NCBI RefSeq assembly: GCF_023074835.1
Contig: NZ_JALLGW010000001.1
Location: 2,790,001 to 2,854,000, forward strand
Direction of reading: 5' to 3'
Source of the DNA: Halomarina salina
Lineage (GTDB): Archaea > Halobacteriota > Halobacteria > Halobacteriales > Haloarculaceae
DNA: 64,000 nucleotides
Positions 18,229-26,970 of this stretch are shown here, one piece after another. Both the position numbers and the translations under genes were made by a program. A model generated the notes under the pieces. That model was not told where the DNA came from. It was given only the letters and a program-made list of their open reading frames with translations, and did not search any database. Every line of letters begins with the position of its first letter. Positions within the stretch are counted from its first letter, which is position 1.

Positions 18229-18489
18229 ATGGCGACGAACGGGGAGCAGACAACGATTACTGATCACTACTCGGTAACAGTCCCGGCAGCGATTCGAGAT
18301 CGCCTCGATATCGAGCCCGGTGACAAAATCACGTGGAAGGTTACAGACGATGGAGAGCTCACGATAGAAGTCATCAAACAACGATACGGAGCATTCGACG
18401 ATTTTGATGCCGTTGATATGGGTGAGACCGACGTCACGAGAGAACATGATGTGACTGGCGCTGATCACGACTCGACTGAGGTCCAGTAG
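18229..18489 (+). CDS. AbrB-type antitoxin (VapB-like)
   Basis: An 86-residue protein with the motif DHYSVTVPAAIRDRLDIEPGDKITW. The start at 18229 is chosen because TTTATC lies about 28 bases upstream and the longer frame has no family similarity. The C-terminal half is acidic. It overlaps the GTG start of the PIN toxin by one base. Confidence 0.88.
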   Translation: MATNGEQTTITDHYSVTVPAAIRDRLDIEPGDKITWKVTDDGELTIEVIKQRYGAFDDFDAVDMGETDVTREHDVTGADHDSTEVQ

Positions 18490-18920
18490 TGGCAGTAGCA
18501 GCTATCGACACCAACGTGTTACTCGCACGAATGAGTCGGAAAGATGCCCACCATGACACCGCTCGCAGAATCGTCGAAGCCGCTGACCACGGTGACCTCC
18601 CGACGATGCGTGTCACGAACTACGTCGTAACTGAGACACTCAACTACCTCCACGAGCGCCAAGAGCACGACGTTGCCGTCGAACTCTACGACCGGTTAGT
18701 CCAGTCCGCAGGATTCGAGCCGGTTCATACGCCCAAGGCAGATTTCTCACAAGCAGTTGATCTCTTCAGAGAAAACTCGGGACTCGCCTTCGGGGACGCG
18801 GCGATTGTTGCGTGTATGCAGCGTGAGGATATCGAGTACGTATATAGCTTCGATGATGACTTCGACCCGGTAACTGGGGTTACCCGATTGAACACTGCCA
18901 CAAATCCGTTTTCACCATAG
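18489..18920 (+). CDS. PIN-domain toxin (VapC-like)
   Basis: A 143-residue PIN protein with GTG start. Acidic site residues are visible in AAIDTNVLLARM, NYVVTETLNYL, LAFGDAAIVACM and VYSFDDDFD, the four usual positions of this nuclease family. Length and layout are standard. It forms a translationally coupled module with the AbrB-type gene before it. Confidence 0.92.
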   Translation: MAVAAIDTNVLLARMSRKDAHHDTARRIVEAADHGDLPTMRVTNYVVTETLNYLHERQEHDVAVELYDRLVQSAGFEPVHTPKADFSQAVDLFRENSGLAFGDAAIVACMQREDIEYVYSFDDDFDPVTGVTRLNTATNPFSP

Positions 18921-18959
18921 GCTCGTCTCTGTCTGGAGGCACCCATCTTCCCAGAAAGA

Positions 18960-19263
18960 GGGAATACCGCCCAGTGACGACCTCTCTCATGACGGCTTCG
19001 CCCGCTTGAGCCCCACGTGCGTGGTCACCGTGTTGGTTCAATGCGTTGGGCGTACAGAGCATCGTCGAGGCCGAATAGAATGCCCGCCCGACAGGAGTCA
19101 GATTCTCTTCGATGCGGTCGTTGGCGAACGGCTCAACACTCATCCAGACGCCCTCATCGGCTAGTTTCTCTTTGACGTGGGCCGCGACCCCGACGGGATC
19201 TCCCATATCGTGAAGACAGTCGAACATCGTCACAAAGTCGAACTCGCCGTCATCGTAGGTCAA
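18960..19263 (-). pseudogene. Truncated SAM-dependent methyltransferase fragment
   Basis: The frame reads FDFVTMFDCLHDMGDPVGVAAH, then MSVEPFANDRIEENLTPVGRAFYSAS and GEAVMREVV. This looks like the middle and late part of a class I methyltransferase: motif II region, the acidic strand and the stretch before the last strands. The N-terminal SAM loop is absent and the end is replaced by unrelated residues after REVVTG. It is therefore a remnant, not a working gene. Confidence 0.68.
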
Positions 19264-19405
19264 CCACTGAGGTAGAGTGCAATTGCCAGTGGAGCATTAC
19301 GACCCCTCTTCTGGGGGAATGTCGATCAGGCACTCATCGCACGATGTACCCTATTTAATTCTGACCACCTCAAATTATTTCTACATTGGGAGTGTAGAGG
19401 GAGTC

Positions 19406-19924
19406 ATGAACGATGAACAGGCCCGAAGTTGGACTGACGGTCTGTCGGCGGCTGAGCGCGTCGAAGCGGTTGCACTCACTGTCAGTGAACCCCGAACAGC
19501 CAATTGGATCGCTGGTGAAGCCGAGGTCGCCCACGAGACAGCAACGAAGTACCTCAACCGTCTTGTAGACGATGGCAAACTGAGCGCGGATGCACGCGGC
19601 CAGCAGACGACATACGAGCCAGACCCGGTTGGTCAATACCTTATCGAGATGCGCGAGCTCTACGAAGAGCACTCTCCCGACGAACTCGCTGTGAGTCTCG
19701 AAGAGATGAACGAGCAGATTCGAACGTGGAAGACGGAATACGACGTCGAAACCCCCAACGAACTCCGTGCAAGCCTCGGGAGGACAGAAGACCTCACAGA
19801 CGAACGCCAACGTCGACAAGTGGCCGGCGAGTGGGACCACCTCAAAACGCGCCGTCGTCTCGTCGAAGATGCACTCCACCTCTACGACCGCTTCCCCGGT
19901 GAGCGACGCTCCGCCTCCGCATGA
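19406..19924 (+). CDS. Haloarchaeal winged-helix regulator (DUF7342-like), possible antitoxin
   Basis: A 172-residue protein with a clear helix-turn-helix near the N-terminus (TANWIAGEAEVAHETATKYLNRLVDDGKL) followed by a helical C-terminal half. The start at 19406 is chosen over 19277, whose extra residues have no coding character. The stop overlaps the next start as ATGA, so the two are a coupled pair. The layout of regulator followed by small acidic protein resembles the TumA/TumE arrangement. The DUF label is from memory of the family, not a search. Confidence 0.72.
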   Translation: MNDEQARSWTDGLSAAERVEAVALTVSEPRTANWIAGEAEVAHETATKYLNRLVDDGKLSADARGQQTTYEPDPVGQYLIEMRELYEEHSPDELAVSLEEMNEQIRTWKTEYDVETPNELRASLGRTEDLTDERQRRQVAGEWDHLKTRRRLVEDALHLYDRFPGERRSASA

Positions 19925-20361
19925 ATCCTGGAGCGGAAAATCCAGCCCTGTATCGAACACTCAAGGACGTATTGGAACGGCAAGCGGAGGTCATCTCTGT
20001 CTGGTTTAAACCAGACGCGATCCAGAAACGGTACCTCACCGCTGAAATCGACCCACAGCGGGTCGTTCCGCCGACCGGACCCGAGTCACCGCAGCTTGAA
20101 GTCCACTGGAAACTCACTGCGCCCCACGACGAATTCAGGATCGACTACGCCGATCCGAACCTGGAGTTCCACTGCGGCTGGCACCAAGATGATGATCACA
20201 CCGATCTCGGCGCAGCGCACTTCCAGTACCAGACGGCTTCGATGGAGACCCCACACTACGAAGGGACCGTGTTCGAAGCTGATTCTCCTCCGAAACTCCT
20301 CTGGGAGTGCTGTGGTGATCTCTTCGAGACCGTGATTCCCGAGAATACGGCAGAACACTAG
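19921..20361 (+). CDS. Small acidic partner protein, possibly TumE-like toxin
   Basis: A 146-residue soluble protein coupled to the preceding regulator. A sequence of strands with LEVHWKLTAPHDEFRIDYADPNLEFHCGWHQDDDHTDLGAAHFQYQ recalls TumE-type proteins, in which an RYD...HH stretch is conserved. The match is by pattern only and could be wrong. A different reading is simply a conserved haloarchaeal protein of unknown function in a two-gene unit with a regulator. Confidence 0.6.
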   Translation: MNPGAENPALYRTLKDVLERQAEVISVWFKPDAIQKRYLTAEIDPQRVVPPTGPESPQLEVHWKLTAPHDEFRIDYADPNLEFHCGWHQDDDHTDLGAAHFQYQTASMETPHYEGTVFEADSPPKLLWECCGDLFETVIPENTAEH

Positions 20362-20390
20362 CTCGTATCTCGGGATGAGAGGCCGCAGCT

Positions 20391-20570
20391 CTACGACCCC
20401 CTGAGAGGTTCATCCAACTTCAAGGCGGATTCACTGAGTTCGATCTCGGTGGTGTTTGTCTGCAGATACTCGAGGATATCTCCCTCGTCGACTGTCACAT
20501 CGCCACTTCCAAATTCCTTCAGGATGGCTCGAATCTCAGTATCGTAGTCAGTCAGGACACCAGTTTGGTC
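20391..20570 (-). pseudogene. C-terminal fragment of an unidentified acidic protein
   Basis: The minus-strand frame reads LTDYDTEIRAILKEFGSGDV, then VDEGDILEYLQTN and ELSESALKL, about 55 residues with haloarchaeal codon use. Upstream it runs into the RPA-tail repeat (20575-20765) with no proper start, so it appears to be cut by recombination at the repeat. Confidence 0.5.
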
Positions 20571-20574
20571 GTGG

Positions 20575-20765
20575 CTGTCGTGGCGTCGCCACGGGAGCGG
20601 TGGGTGGGGAGGAGGGGTCGTGGGCACTGGGAGTCACGAACAAAAAACAAACCGCGCAGCGAGTGTCTCTCGCGTTCTGAGACGATTGGCGGAACACTAC
20701 TGCTGGTCAGCCTGATTCGGCTGCCGAGACACGCTAACTGTAGTAGTTTCACGGGACGTTCGGGG
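20575..20765 (-). repeat. Degenerate copy of the RPA-like gene tail and trailing sequence
   Basis: It shares the block from the small palindrome GTGGCGTCGCCAC through the AACAAAAAACAAACCGCGCA stretch with 23184-23290 and 63328-63440. Beyond that, decayed codons resemble the end of the RPA-like protein. Three copies in 43 kb make it a likely site for recombination. Confidence 0.75.
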
Positions 20766-20809
20766 ACCAGGGCTTGTCGCCTCCAATGGGTCCGATGGTG
20801 TTCTTCGCG

Positions 20810-20938
20810 CTACTCGTGTTCAAGTGCATCGTACACCTCACGGTGAGCATCACGATCGCTCTTTGCGACCCGCAACACGAGTTCTCGGCGGATGTCTTTC
20901 ATCACCGCGTCGAGTGGTGAGTCATCCCCCTCAGTCAT
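20810..20938 (-). CDS. 42-residue protein, third gene of the RelE/ParE-type operon
   Basis: A short open frame (MTEGDDSPLDAVMKDIRREL through the C-terminal EVYDALEHE) overlaps the toxin stop by 8 bases. It is acidic at the start and then helical and charged. Overlap, codon use and a clean TAG stop favour a real gene. I do not recognise a family; it could be an extra antitoxin-type regulator. Confidence 0.55.
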   Translation of the reverse strand: MTEGDDSPLDAVMKDIRRELVLRVAKSDRDAHREVYDALEHE

Positions 20939-21215
20939 CATCGGCAGTGTAGGCTCCACCACGCCGCTTGATTCGGGCGATCACCATCCGATTGCCATCA
21001 TGACGAAAGGTCACTGCCAATCGAAATTCGCCGACACGCACCTTCTTGTGCGGACTGTTCTGCAGTGGCTCCCCGTAGTCGGGCGGGTCACGCCATGGTG
21101 AGTCAACGATCTCATCAAGCTTGTCCAAAATCCGGTCTTGGTCGTGCGAATCGAGGCGAGCAAGGTCCTCTTTCGCCTTTGATGCGAGTTCCCACGTCCA
21201 CTCCCCCTTACTCAT
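20931..21215 (-). CDS. RelE/ParE-family toxin
   Basis: A 94-residue protein (start at 21215; three more codons possible at 21224). It has the compact RelE/ParE pattern: TWELASKAKEDLARLDSHDQDRILDKLDEI helices, then a strand region with KVRVGEFRLAVTFRHDGNRMVIARIKRRGGAY. The conserved basic RVGEFR and the late Arg cluster fit the mRNA-interferase/gyrase-poison fold. It overlaps the upstream ribbon-helix-helix antitoxin. Confidence 0.9.
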   Translation of the reverse strand: MSKGEWTWELASKAKEDLARLDSHDQDRILDKLDEIVDSPWRDPPDYGEPLQNSPHKKVRVGEFRLAVTFRHDGNRMVIARIKRRGGAYTADDD

Positions 21216-21492
21216 TTGTGTCACTACCGAACTGCTCGCGGGCCTCCGCAGCGCTCATGGTTCGCTCCTCGCGAACGTCCTCTTCTGCTTGGAGAAGCGC
21301 GATGAGCTCATCACGGTCGAACGTCGGAAACTCAGTCGCATCCCGCAAGGTGTATCGGATGAACTCACTTCGGCTGTTGAATCCTCGGCCCTGCCATGTA
21401 CTGTCGATATCGTCGAGGAACGCCTGGGTGACTTTGAAGTTCACAGTCACGATTTCGTCGTCGCCGTCGTTCTCCGTGGTCGCTCCAGACAT
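21208..21492 (-). CDS. Ribbon-helix-helix antitoxin (CopG/ParD-like)
   Basis: A 94-residue protein. EIVTVNFKVTQAFLDDIDSTWQGRGFNSRSEFIRYTLRDA gives the strand-helix-helix of a CopG-type domain; the acidic C-terminus (REERTMSAAEAREQFG) likely wraps the toxin. It is the first gene of a three-gene unit with the RelE/ParE toxin and the 42-residue protein. Confidence 0.9.
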   Translation of the reverse strand: MSGATTENDGDDEIVTVNFKVTQAFLDDIDSTWQGRGFNSRSEFIRYTLRDATEFPTFDRDELIALLQAEEDVREERTMSAAEAREQFGSDTNE

Positions 21493-21549
21493 ACGGGCGT
21501 ATTACGGCTGTCTTACCAAAACCGTTTCGGCACCCCACCTGAAAGAGAA

Positions 21550-23103
21550 CGCGAGCGCATACCCGCGTCTTCAGGCGCGGGTCGAGCGGCCACGACCGAC
21601 ACAGTCACTAGTCGATTGCTAACTGACTTCCGACCATATCGTCACGCTTAGGTGGGTGAAATCGCTATACATGGGCATGTCGGGCGACGAACCGAGTAGC
21701 GACGAGGACGACCAGTACACCGTCCTCGAAGCCAAACTCGTCGACCCGACCACGAACAAACGCGAGAAACTCATCGAGACCGTCAGCGAGTACCGCGAGG
21801 CACTCCACGATGCGTTCACACAGGGCTGCACCACGCGGTCAGAGACGAACGACGTAGTCACGGCGTACGACCTGAGCGGGTATGCGAAAAACGCCCTCAA
21901 GAAGTACGTTCCACAGCTCACGGGCGACTCCTACGACGCGAACACACTCGCGGAGGACCATCCTGTACGCTTCACGAACGAAGGACCACGCTTCGATCAC
22001 CGCCCGGACAACCACCACGAGTGGTGCATGAAACTTCCGCACCACGAGGACTACCACCTCTGGTGCCCGCTCGCCATCAATCCTGAGCACGAACAATGGT
22101 ATCACGCGCTCGTGGACGAGGGGAGGAGCGTACGTCTCGGTGAGACACGGCTGTTCGAGCGTGGCGGAGAGTGGTACGTGCACGTGACCATCGAACGCGA
22201 AACAGCCATCGCTCCCCGCTGCGGAAGCCGCGACAGTTGTCGGCGTGGACGTTGGTGAGGCGAGTCTGCTCACGGTGTGTCACCGTGACGAGCACGGCTC
22301 GCCGACCGACCCGACGCTGTTCACCGACGAAAGCACGCTCGTCCGCCGACTGAGAAAAACGTACTTCAGCGTGTCCAAACGTCTGAACGAGCGCGGCAGT
22401 ACAGCCACGCTCGACGCGTACGCTGAGACGACGTGGAATCGTATCAATGACATCCTGCACACGGTGACGCGGCAGGCGATCGACGAGATACGCGAACTGG
22501 AGAGGCCAGTCCTCGTGCTCGAAGACCTGACGTACATCCGTGAAGAGTTGGACTACGGCGCGTTCATGAACCGGCGGCTCCACGGCTGGGCGTTCGCGAA
22601 ACTCCACGCGTTCCTCTCGTACAAAGCCCGCGAAGCCGGGATCCCAGTGCGCTCGGTGGACCCGTGGGGCACCTCGAAAAAGTGCCATCACTGTGGCTCG
22701 ACGGGCTACCGGCCGCGACAGGCAACGTTCAACTGTACGAACGATGCGTGCTGGGTGTCCGAGTATCAGGCGGACGTGAACGCAGCGGTGAACATCGGCG
22801 ACAAGTATCGACATCAGATGTACCTCGCTAGAGAGACGCGACCGAGAAGACACGTGGTCGCGGATGACTCGGGCGAGGATGGGGCATTGTTGACCATGCC
22901 ACAAGACAACTCACTGAGCGAGGACCACCCGTCTGTGAAGCGGGCGTCCGATGACAACGTCCCGACCAGCCAGACTCGTGGTGAGTCGGCGGGGTCGGTT
23001 CGGGAGACCGGTGAGTCGCATGCGTCTTGAAACCTCGAACAGACGCTGAGTCTGGAAATTCTGTGTCAGGATTCCTCCGCGTTCACGCGGAGGAGGAGGT
23101 CAA
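21550..23103 (+). mobile_element. IS605-type element carrying only a frameshifted tnpB
   Basis: The left end has a hairpin (ACCCGCG, loop, CGCGGGT at 21561-21582) like that at 60551-60572. The right end has CTCCGCGTTCACGCGGAG around 23076-23093 followed by AGGAGGTCAA, matching the end near 62370. There is no tnpA, so movement would depend on a Y1 transposase in trans, such as the one at 60677. The exact ends and target tetranucleotide cannot be fixed by eye. Confidence 0.8.
21671..23030 (+). pseudogene. tnpB: tnpB (RuvC-like RNA-guided nuclease), frameshifted
   Basis: Two overlapping frames together give one TnpB. The first reads to ERETAIAP and the second resumes at GVDVGEASLLTVCHRDE. The break is at the C run 22214-22217: removing one C restores a continuous frame with AEAATVVGVDVGE. 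The RuvC-type residues are all present (Asp in GVDVGE, Glu in VLEDLTY, Asp in YQADVNAAVN), as is the zinc finger CHHCGSTGYRPRQATFNC. So the loss is recent, or is a sequence error. The C-terminal tail is longer than in the 61-kb copy. A guide RNA from the 3' end of the gene into the right end is expected from the family. Confidence 0.85.
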
Positions 23104-23269
23104 TTCGCTGTCGTCCATCGTACCTGATGGGTTGAGAACGCTCTAGGTCGTTGTACCGATGTTCGTTCTACGGTTGTGGCTGCCGTGGCTCCGCCACGGG
23201 AGCGGTGGGTGGGGAGGAGGGGTCGTGGGCACTGGGACTCACGAACAAAAAACAAACCGCGCAGCGAGC

Positions 23270-23672
23270 CTATCTCGGCTGTTGAGACGAACTGGGGAAC
23301 ACGACGTCCGACCAGCCCGTCAGGGCGACCGAGACGCGCTCACCGTAGTAGTTCCACGCGACGTTCCGCAATCTGACCACGTCGTCTTCTGCCAGCCAAG
23401 GTTGGTTGCTCTTCGCCCAACTGGTGAACTTGACCGTTCCCGTCTCGTCTTCGAGCAATCCGACTTGCGCGATCGAGGGGTGTGAGGGTGTCCACAATGT
23501 CTTCACCCGGCCCTCGATGTCGACCTCGCTCCGTCCCACCGATCCGATTTCATCGATAGGCACGATTGCTCCGGGTGTCGCTTTCACCTCTTCAAGAGTG
23601 TCGAGGACGGCCGTCTGCAGATCCGCCCCGGCGTTCATCCGCTCTGCAATCCGGACCTCGATACCCGACTAA
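23270..23672 (-). pseudogene. Truncated RPA-like single-stranded-DNA-binding (OB-fold) gene
   Basis: The frame encodes MNAGADLQTAVLDTLEEV, then GRVKTLWTPSHPSIAQVG, LLEDETGTVKFTSWAKS and a late VALTGW, almost identical to the gene at 63435-64000. The fold is that of an RPA/SOSS-B-type OB domain. Upstream of the shared TCGGGTATCGAGGTC an in-frame TAG replaces the CAG of the other copy, and similarity ends. The N-terminal part is therefore lost at about 23673, where the transfer-ATPase fragment begins on the other strand. Confidence 0.8.
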
Positions 23673-23675
23673 CCC

Positions 23676-25056
23676 TCAAGCCTACGCTGAGTTTCTGAAC
23701 AACATCTCAACGATTGTTAGCGGCCAGGTCGGTGTCGATTCGGACTTGGCAAAGCGATTCGCCACTGATGCCATGCCACCCGAGGCGGTCGCGAACCGCC
23801 TCAGAGCACTCAAACGCGGCGAGTGGCTCGTGCGGCTCCCCGCTCACTTTGGCGAGCCAGAACCCCGACCGTTCGTCGTCAACTCCCCACCGCTCCCGGC
23901 TGGTCACTCTGAAAGCGACAACCCGCTCGATGGGACGGCGGCCGTCAGCTTCGACGCACAGTTGACCCTCATGGCCGAGGATGCCCTCGATGACTACTGC
24001 CTGCCGATCGGTTCCCACAGTACAGCGACCCGAACGGACGCGCCAGATGAGACTGGTGCGGACAGCGACCACGACCAGACGACACAGCGCGTCAAGTCGC
24101 CACTCGCACTCACCAAGTGCCTCCCCCCAACGGTCCAGTACGTCCCCGACTGGGACGCGCTGCAATGTACTGCGTGCGACAACCGCTATGACCCCTGTAT
24201 CGATGGCATGCGCCGCGCCATCAGCTGCTGTAGCTCGCTGGCTGCTGTCGACCGCGACAAAATCCCGATCTGTGAGCTAAACCTCAAGTGCTCGCTCGAG
24301 GAACGCGCCGCAAGCGAGTGGAGCGACCAGCAGTTACTGTTCTTGCAGGCGGTCTACAACGCCCAGCAAGGACGCTATGACAAACTCGAGTACGACCTGC
24401 TCTCGGACTCGATGCTCCGACTCCAGGAGTACATCGGCCTCGACAGCGACGCCGTCCAGGCGTTACTCGACAGCGACGTGCTCAATCACGATGGCGACCA
24501 CCCACACCGCCTGTATTCGGTCACGCCCGAGGGACGCGACGCCATCGGTGAGAGCTACCGCCTGGGTGTCGACTACGGTCACGGCAAGGGTGACCTCGAG
24601 GAATCGAGTCAACACGTCCTGGGGATGGGGGTCGCGATGCGCTGGCTCGAACAGGAGTTCCGCGATAACCCCGACTCAGACGTCACCGTGGTGTTTCCCT
24701 ACTATGACCTCCCCGATTCCGACCACCGCCTCGACCTCGTCGGCCTCGACGACAACGGTGAAATCGTCGTCGCCGTCGAGGTCGAACGCATCAATCACGA
24801 CGTCCGCGAAGCTGCTGTCTCGGACTTCGATAAGATGGCTGCCTACGACCCTGATGAAGCCATCTGGCTCGTCATGACACAGGACGATGGCCACACCCTC
24901 CTCGACGCACTGCGCGATCCCCCCGATGGCACGCCACGAGTCGAGGCGTCGTATGCAGCCACCACGCCGCCACAGCAGTTCACCATCGACACACCCGGTC
25001 TGACGAAAATCTACCCCGTAACCTGGCTTCGTGACCAACTCGAGGAGTACCAATAA
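23676..25056 (+). pseudogene. C-terminal part of a plasmid transfer ATPase (VirD4/HerA-like) with a nuclease-like tail
   Basis: The frame is open from 23566, but the first 36 residues are antisense RPA sequence. Genuine protein starts near PTNPQAYAEFLNN and continues AMPPEAVANRLRALKRGEWLVRLP and EPEPRPFVV, which looks like the end of a TraG/VirD4-type coupling ATPase. The P-loop part is absent. The remaining ~420 residues hold Cys pairs (CTACDNRYDPC), a helical stretch, and VVFPYYDLPDSDHRLDLVGL followed by VVAVEVE, a D...ExE pattern like a PD-(D/E)XK nuclease fold. It is a truncation; whether a shorter product is made is unknown. Confidence 0.65.
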
Positions 25057-25071
25057 CTGCACATTGATTGA

Positions 25072-25106
25072 CATCCCCCCACCGTGAACGGCGAGGCTTG
25101 CGCCTT
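25072..25106. repeat. Decayed IS200/IS605-type end
   Basis: ACATCCCCCCACCGTGAACG and the following GGCGAGGC stretch resemble the right-end hairpins elsewhere in the window but pair poorly. No transposase is attached. Confidence 0.4.
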
Positions 25107-25211
25107 GTTATTTTTCCTCACCGGCCAGCCCATCCCGAGTTCATGAACGTGGTCATGCGTTCATCTTATATTCGATGAGCAGATAGGAGGAGATGGAAAC
25201 AGAGGGTTCGT

Positions 25212-25523
25212 ATGAGCAGCGACGATACCAAGCACGTCCAGACAGAGTTGAGCGAGGACGAATACGAACGATTTCGCGAGTTCGCAAGGGAACACGAGCT
25301 ATCGCTCAAAGAAGCTGGCCACGAGGCGCTTACCGAGTGGGTCGAGCGACAGGAGCGAGCGGATCCCAACGACCGTGCATTCACCGTTTTTGACGAGCTC
25401 GAAGCAGACTCCCTCCCAGCGTCCGCAGAGACGGACGCACGCGATGAAGACGATCTCGTTGACGAGTGGCACGGGAACGAAGAGTCCATGATGCTAGCTG
25501 ACGATCCGTCCACCCACTCGTAG
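25212..25523 (+). CDS. Ribbon-helix-helix-type antitoxin-like protein
   Basis: A 103-residue acidic protein. HVQTELSEDEYERFREFAREHELSLKEAGHEALTEWVERQ fits a ribbon-helix-helix DNA-binding domain; the acidic tail (DARDEDDLVDEWHGNEE) fits a toxin-wrapping arm. It ends 3 bases before the PIN gene, the typical module layout. Confidence 0.82.
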   Translation: MSSDDTKHVQTELSEDEYERFREFAREHELSLKEAGHEALTEWVERQERADPNDRAFTVFDELEADSLPASAETDARDEDDLVDEWHGNEESMMLADDPSTHS

Positions 25524-25526
25524 TCG

Positions 25527-26024
25527 ATGGCAGAGCCTGTTGAAACACCCATCGGGCGGGTCACGGCCGAGCATTTCCGGCCAGGCCACGTTCGACACCA
25601 AGTCGTCGTCGGCCCAAAGTTCCTGTACGCGTTGTTCAATCCTCGAGAGCAAATGCACGGTGTCACGCGGGCGTTCATGGCGTTCGTCCGCGACGGGGAC
25701 CTCCCCTATCGGCGACTCATCGTCAACGATCACATCGTCGATGAGGCGGCCACTCGGTTGAAAAAGCAGGCATCGATGCAGAACGCGGCGTCGTTCCTGA
25801 GGACGCTCGACGAAAGTAGACTCTATCAGTTCCAAACTGTCTCCGAGGCCGTATTCGATGAGGCCAAAGCAACGTTCGTCGAGTGGACCGATCTGGACGC
25901 TGCATTCACTGACTTTGTCGTCGCCGCCCATATGAACACCCTAGAGGTTGACCACATTCTCACCTTCGACCGGCACTACGATGCGTTCGATGTGACAACG
26001 CTCCCATATCACAGTCAGGACTGA
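25527..26024 (+). CDS. PIN-domain toxin-like protein lacking the first catalytic Asp
   Basis: A 165-residue PIN-fold protein. Later acidic positions are present: NDHIVDEAATRL, LDAAFTDFVVAAHM and LTFDRHYDAF. The first motif reads VVVGPKFLYALFNPRE, where the family has Asp-Thr (as in AAIDTNVLLA at 18489), so Gly-Pro replaces the first metal-binding Asp. The N-terminus is also longer than usual (about 25 extra residues). It may be an inactive or altered toxin. The antitoxin-like gene lies directly upstream. Confidence 0.78.
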   Translation: MAEPVETPIGRVTAEHFRPGHVRHQVVVGPKFLYALFNPREQMHGVTRAFMAFVRDGDLPYRRLIVNDHIVDEAATRLKKQASMQNAASFLRTLDESRLYQFQTVSEAVFDEAKATFVEWTDLDAAFTDFVVAAHMNTLEVDHILTFDRHYDAFDVTTLPYHSQD

Positions 26025-26104
26025 CAGAAAGTAGTGATCTACGCCACACTGGTTCGCTCGGTCGAGACCGACCTCGCAGGTTATCGTGGCAACTCGCCAT
26101 CTGG

Positions 26105-26345
26105 ACCAGTCAGACAGCCTGTCTTGAATGTCAAACCGACGCGGCAGAGGTACTTTCACCCACCGTCTGGTTCCCGGTACTGCCACTCCGGACAGGTGCA
26201 GGCTGGAATCCGTAGATCGATACCGTAGATACGCCCGGATGCACCACGGACCGCATACCGACTGCTCGTTCGGACCGTGAAAATGGAAGTAGATCTCCCA
26301 GCGACTGTGCCTCTGACACTCCGCATCGACATATTAATTGGCTGA
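26105..26345 (-). pseudogene. SWIM zinc-finger gene remnant
   Basis: The DNA from TCTTGAATGTCAAACCGACG to the promoter-side AAATGGAAGT parallels 15531-15720 of the intact SWIM gene at about three bases in four. It keeps the equivalents of the Cys codons and of the CKHLRRVD region, but no continuous frame survives. Confidence 0.65.
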
Positions 26346-26739
26346 TGTATAAATGCACGTCAGACGGAAGGTTCTACTGACACTATTTCGGTGTGGCTGT
26401 CGAGTAGCTCGTGTCCGGTCTGCCTCGGCGACCCCGCTATAGAGTCCACATTCTGACCCTATCGAACGAGTGCCCGGCGTCAAGAGGTGAGGGGAAAGGG
26501 ATAGCCGATTTCGGGCCACCCCTCATGTCCCACCCATTGGTTGTCAGAGGCTGTCCCCCCATCTGCGCTCATGTTCTCTGACCTACTGGTAATCCAGAAG
26601 CTACTGTGGCCACCGAATATGAGAGTAGTAATTGTGAGATTGAACGAGATTCATCTCCCGTCAACGCGGATGAATGCCACGGTACCGAACCACTGTGTTG
26701 GGATAGTAGGAGTTGTATTCCACTACACTCACTCCTCAG
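26346..26739. other. Intergenic stretch
   Basis: About 390 bases with no convincing gene or repeat; short frames on both strands lack motifs. Confidence 0.4.
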
Positions 26740-26970
26740 TCAGTTCCAGACGGTAGTGAATCCGCCATCGTCGATGGTGCCGTGAGTCGTGATGATCGCG
26801 TCCATTTCCTCAGCCCGGTGGCTGGCGTCGATGAGTCCATCGCGGTTGCTGAGCTCATCGACTAGTTGTGCATACTCGACGAGCGCATCATCGTCGATGG
26901 GAGCGACCGAGACTGGGCCGTAGAGGAGTGCCTGGCGTGCGTCCTCTGGGGAGCCGTTGAGCGTGCCACC
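26740..26970 (-). pseudogene. C-terminal fragment of a PIN-like protein
   Basis: The minus-strand frame reads ARQALLYGPVSVAPIDDDAL, then DELSNRDGLIDASHRAEEMD and AIITTHGTIDDGGFTTVWN before a TGA. The ending DDGGFxxVWN recurs at 29165-29230. The acidic spacing looks like the second half of a PIN domain. The N-terminal half is absent. Confidence 0.5.

Noticed and set aside
22077-22904. 275-residue reverse frame over the tnpB
   Set aside because: It is antisense to the conserved TnpB catalytic region.
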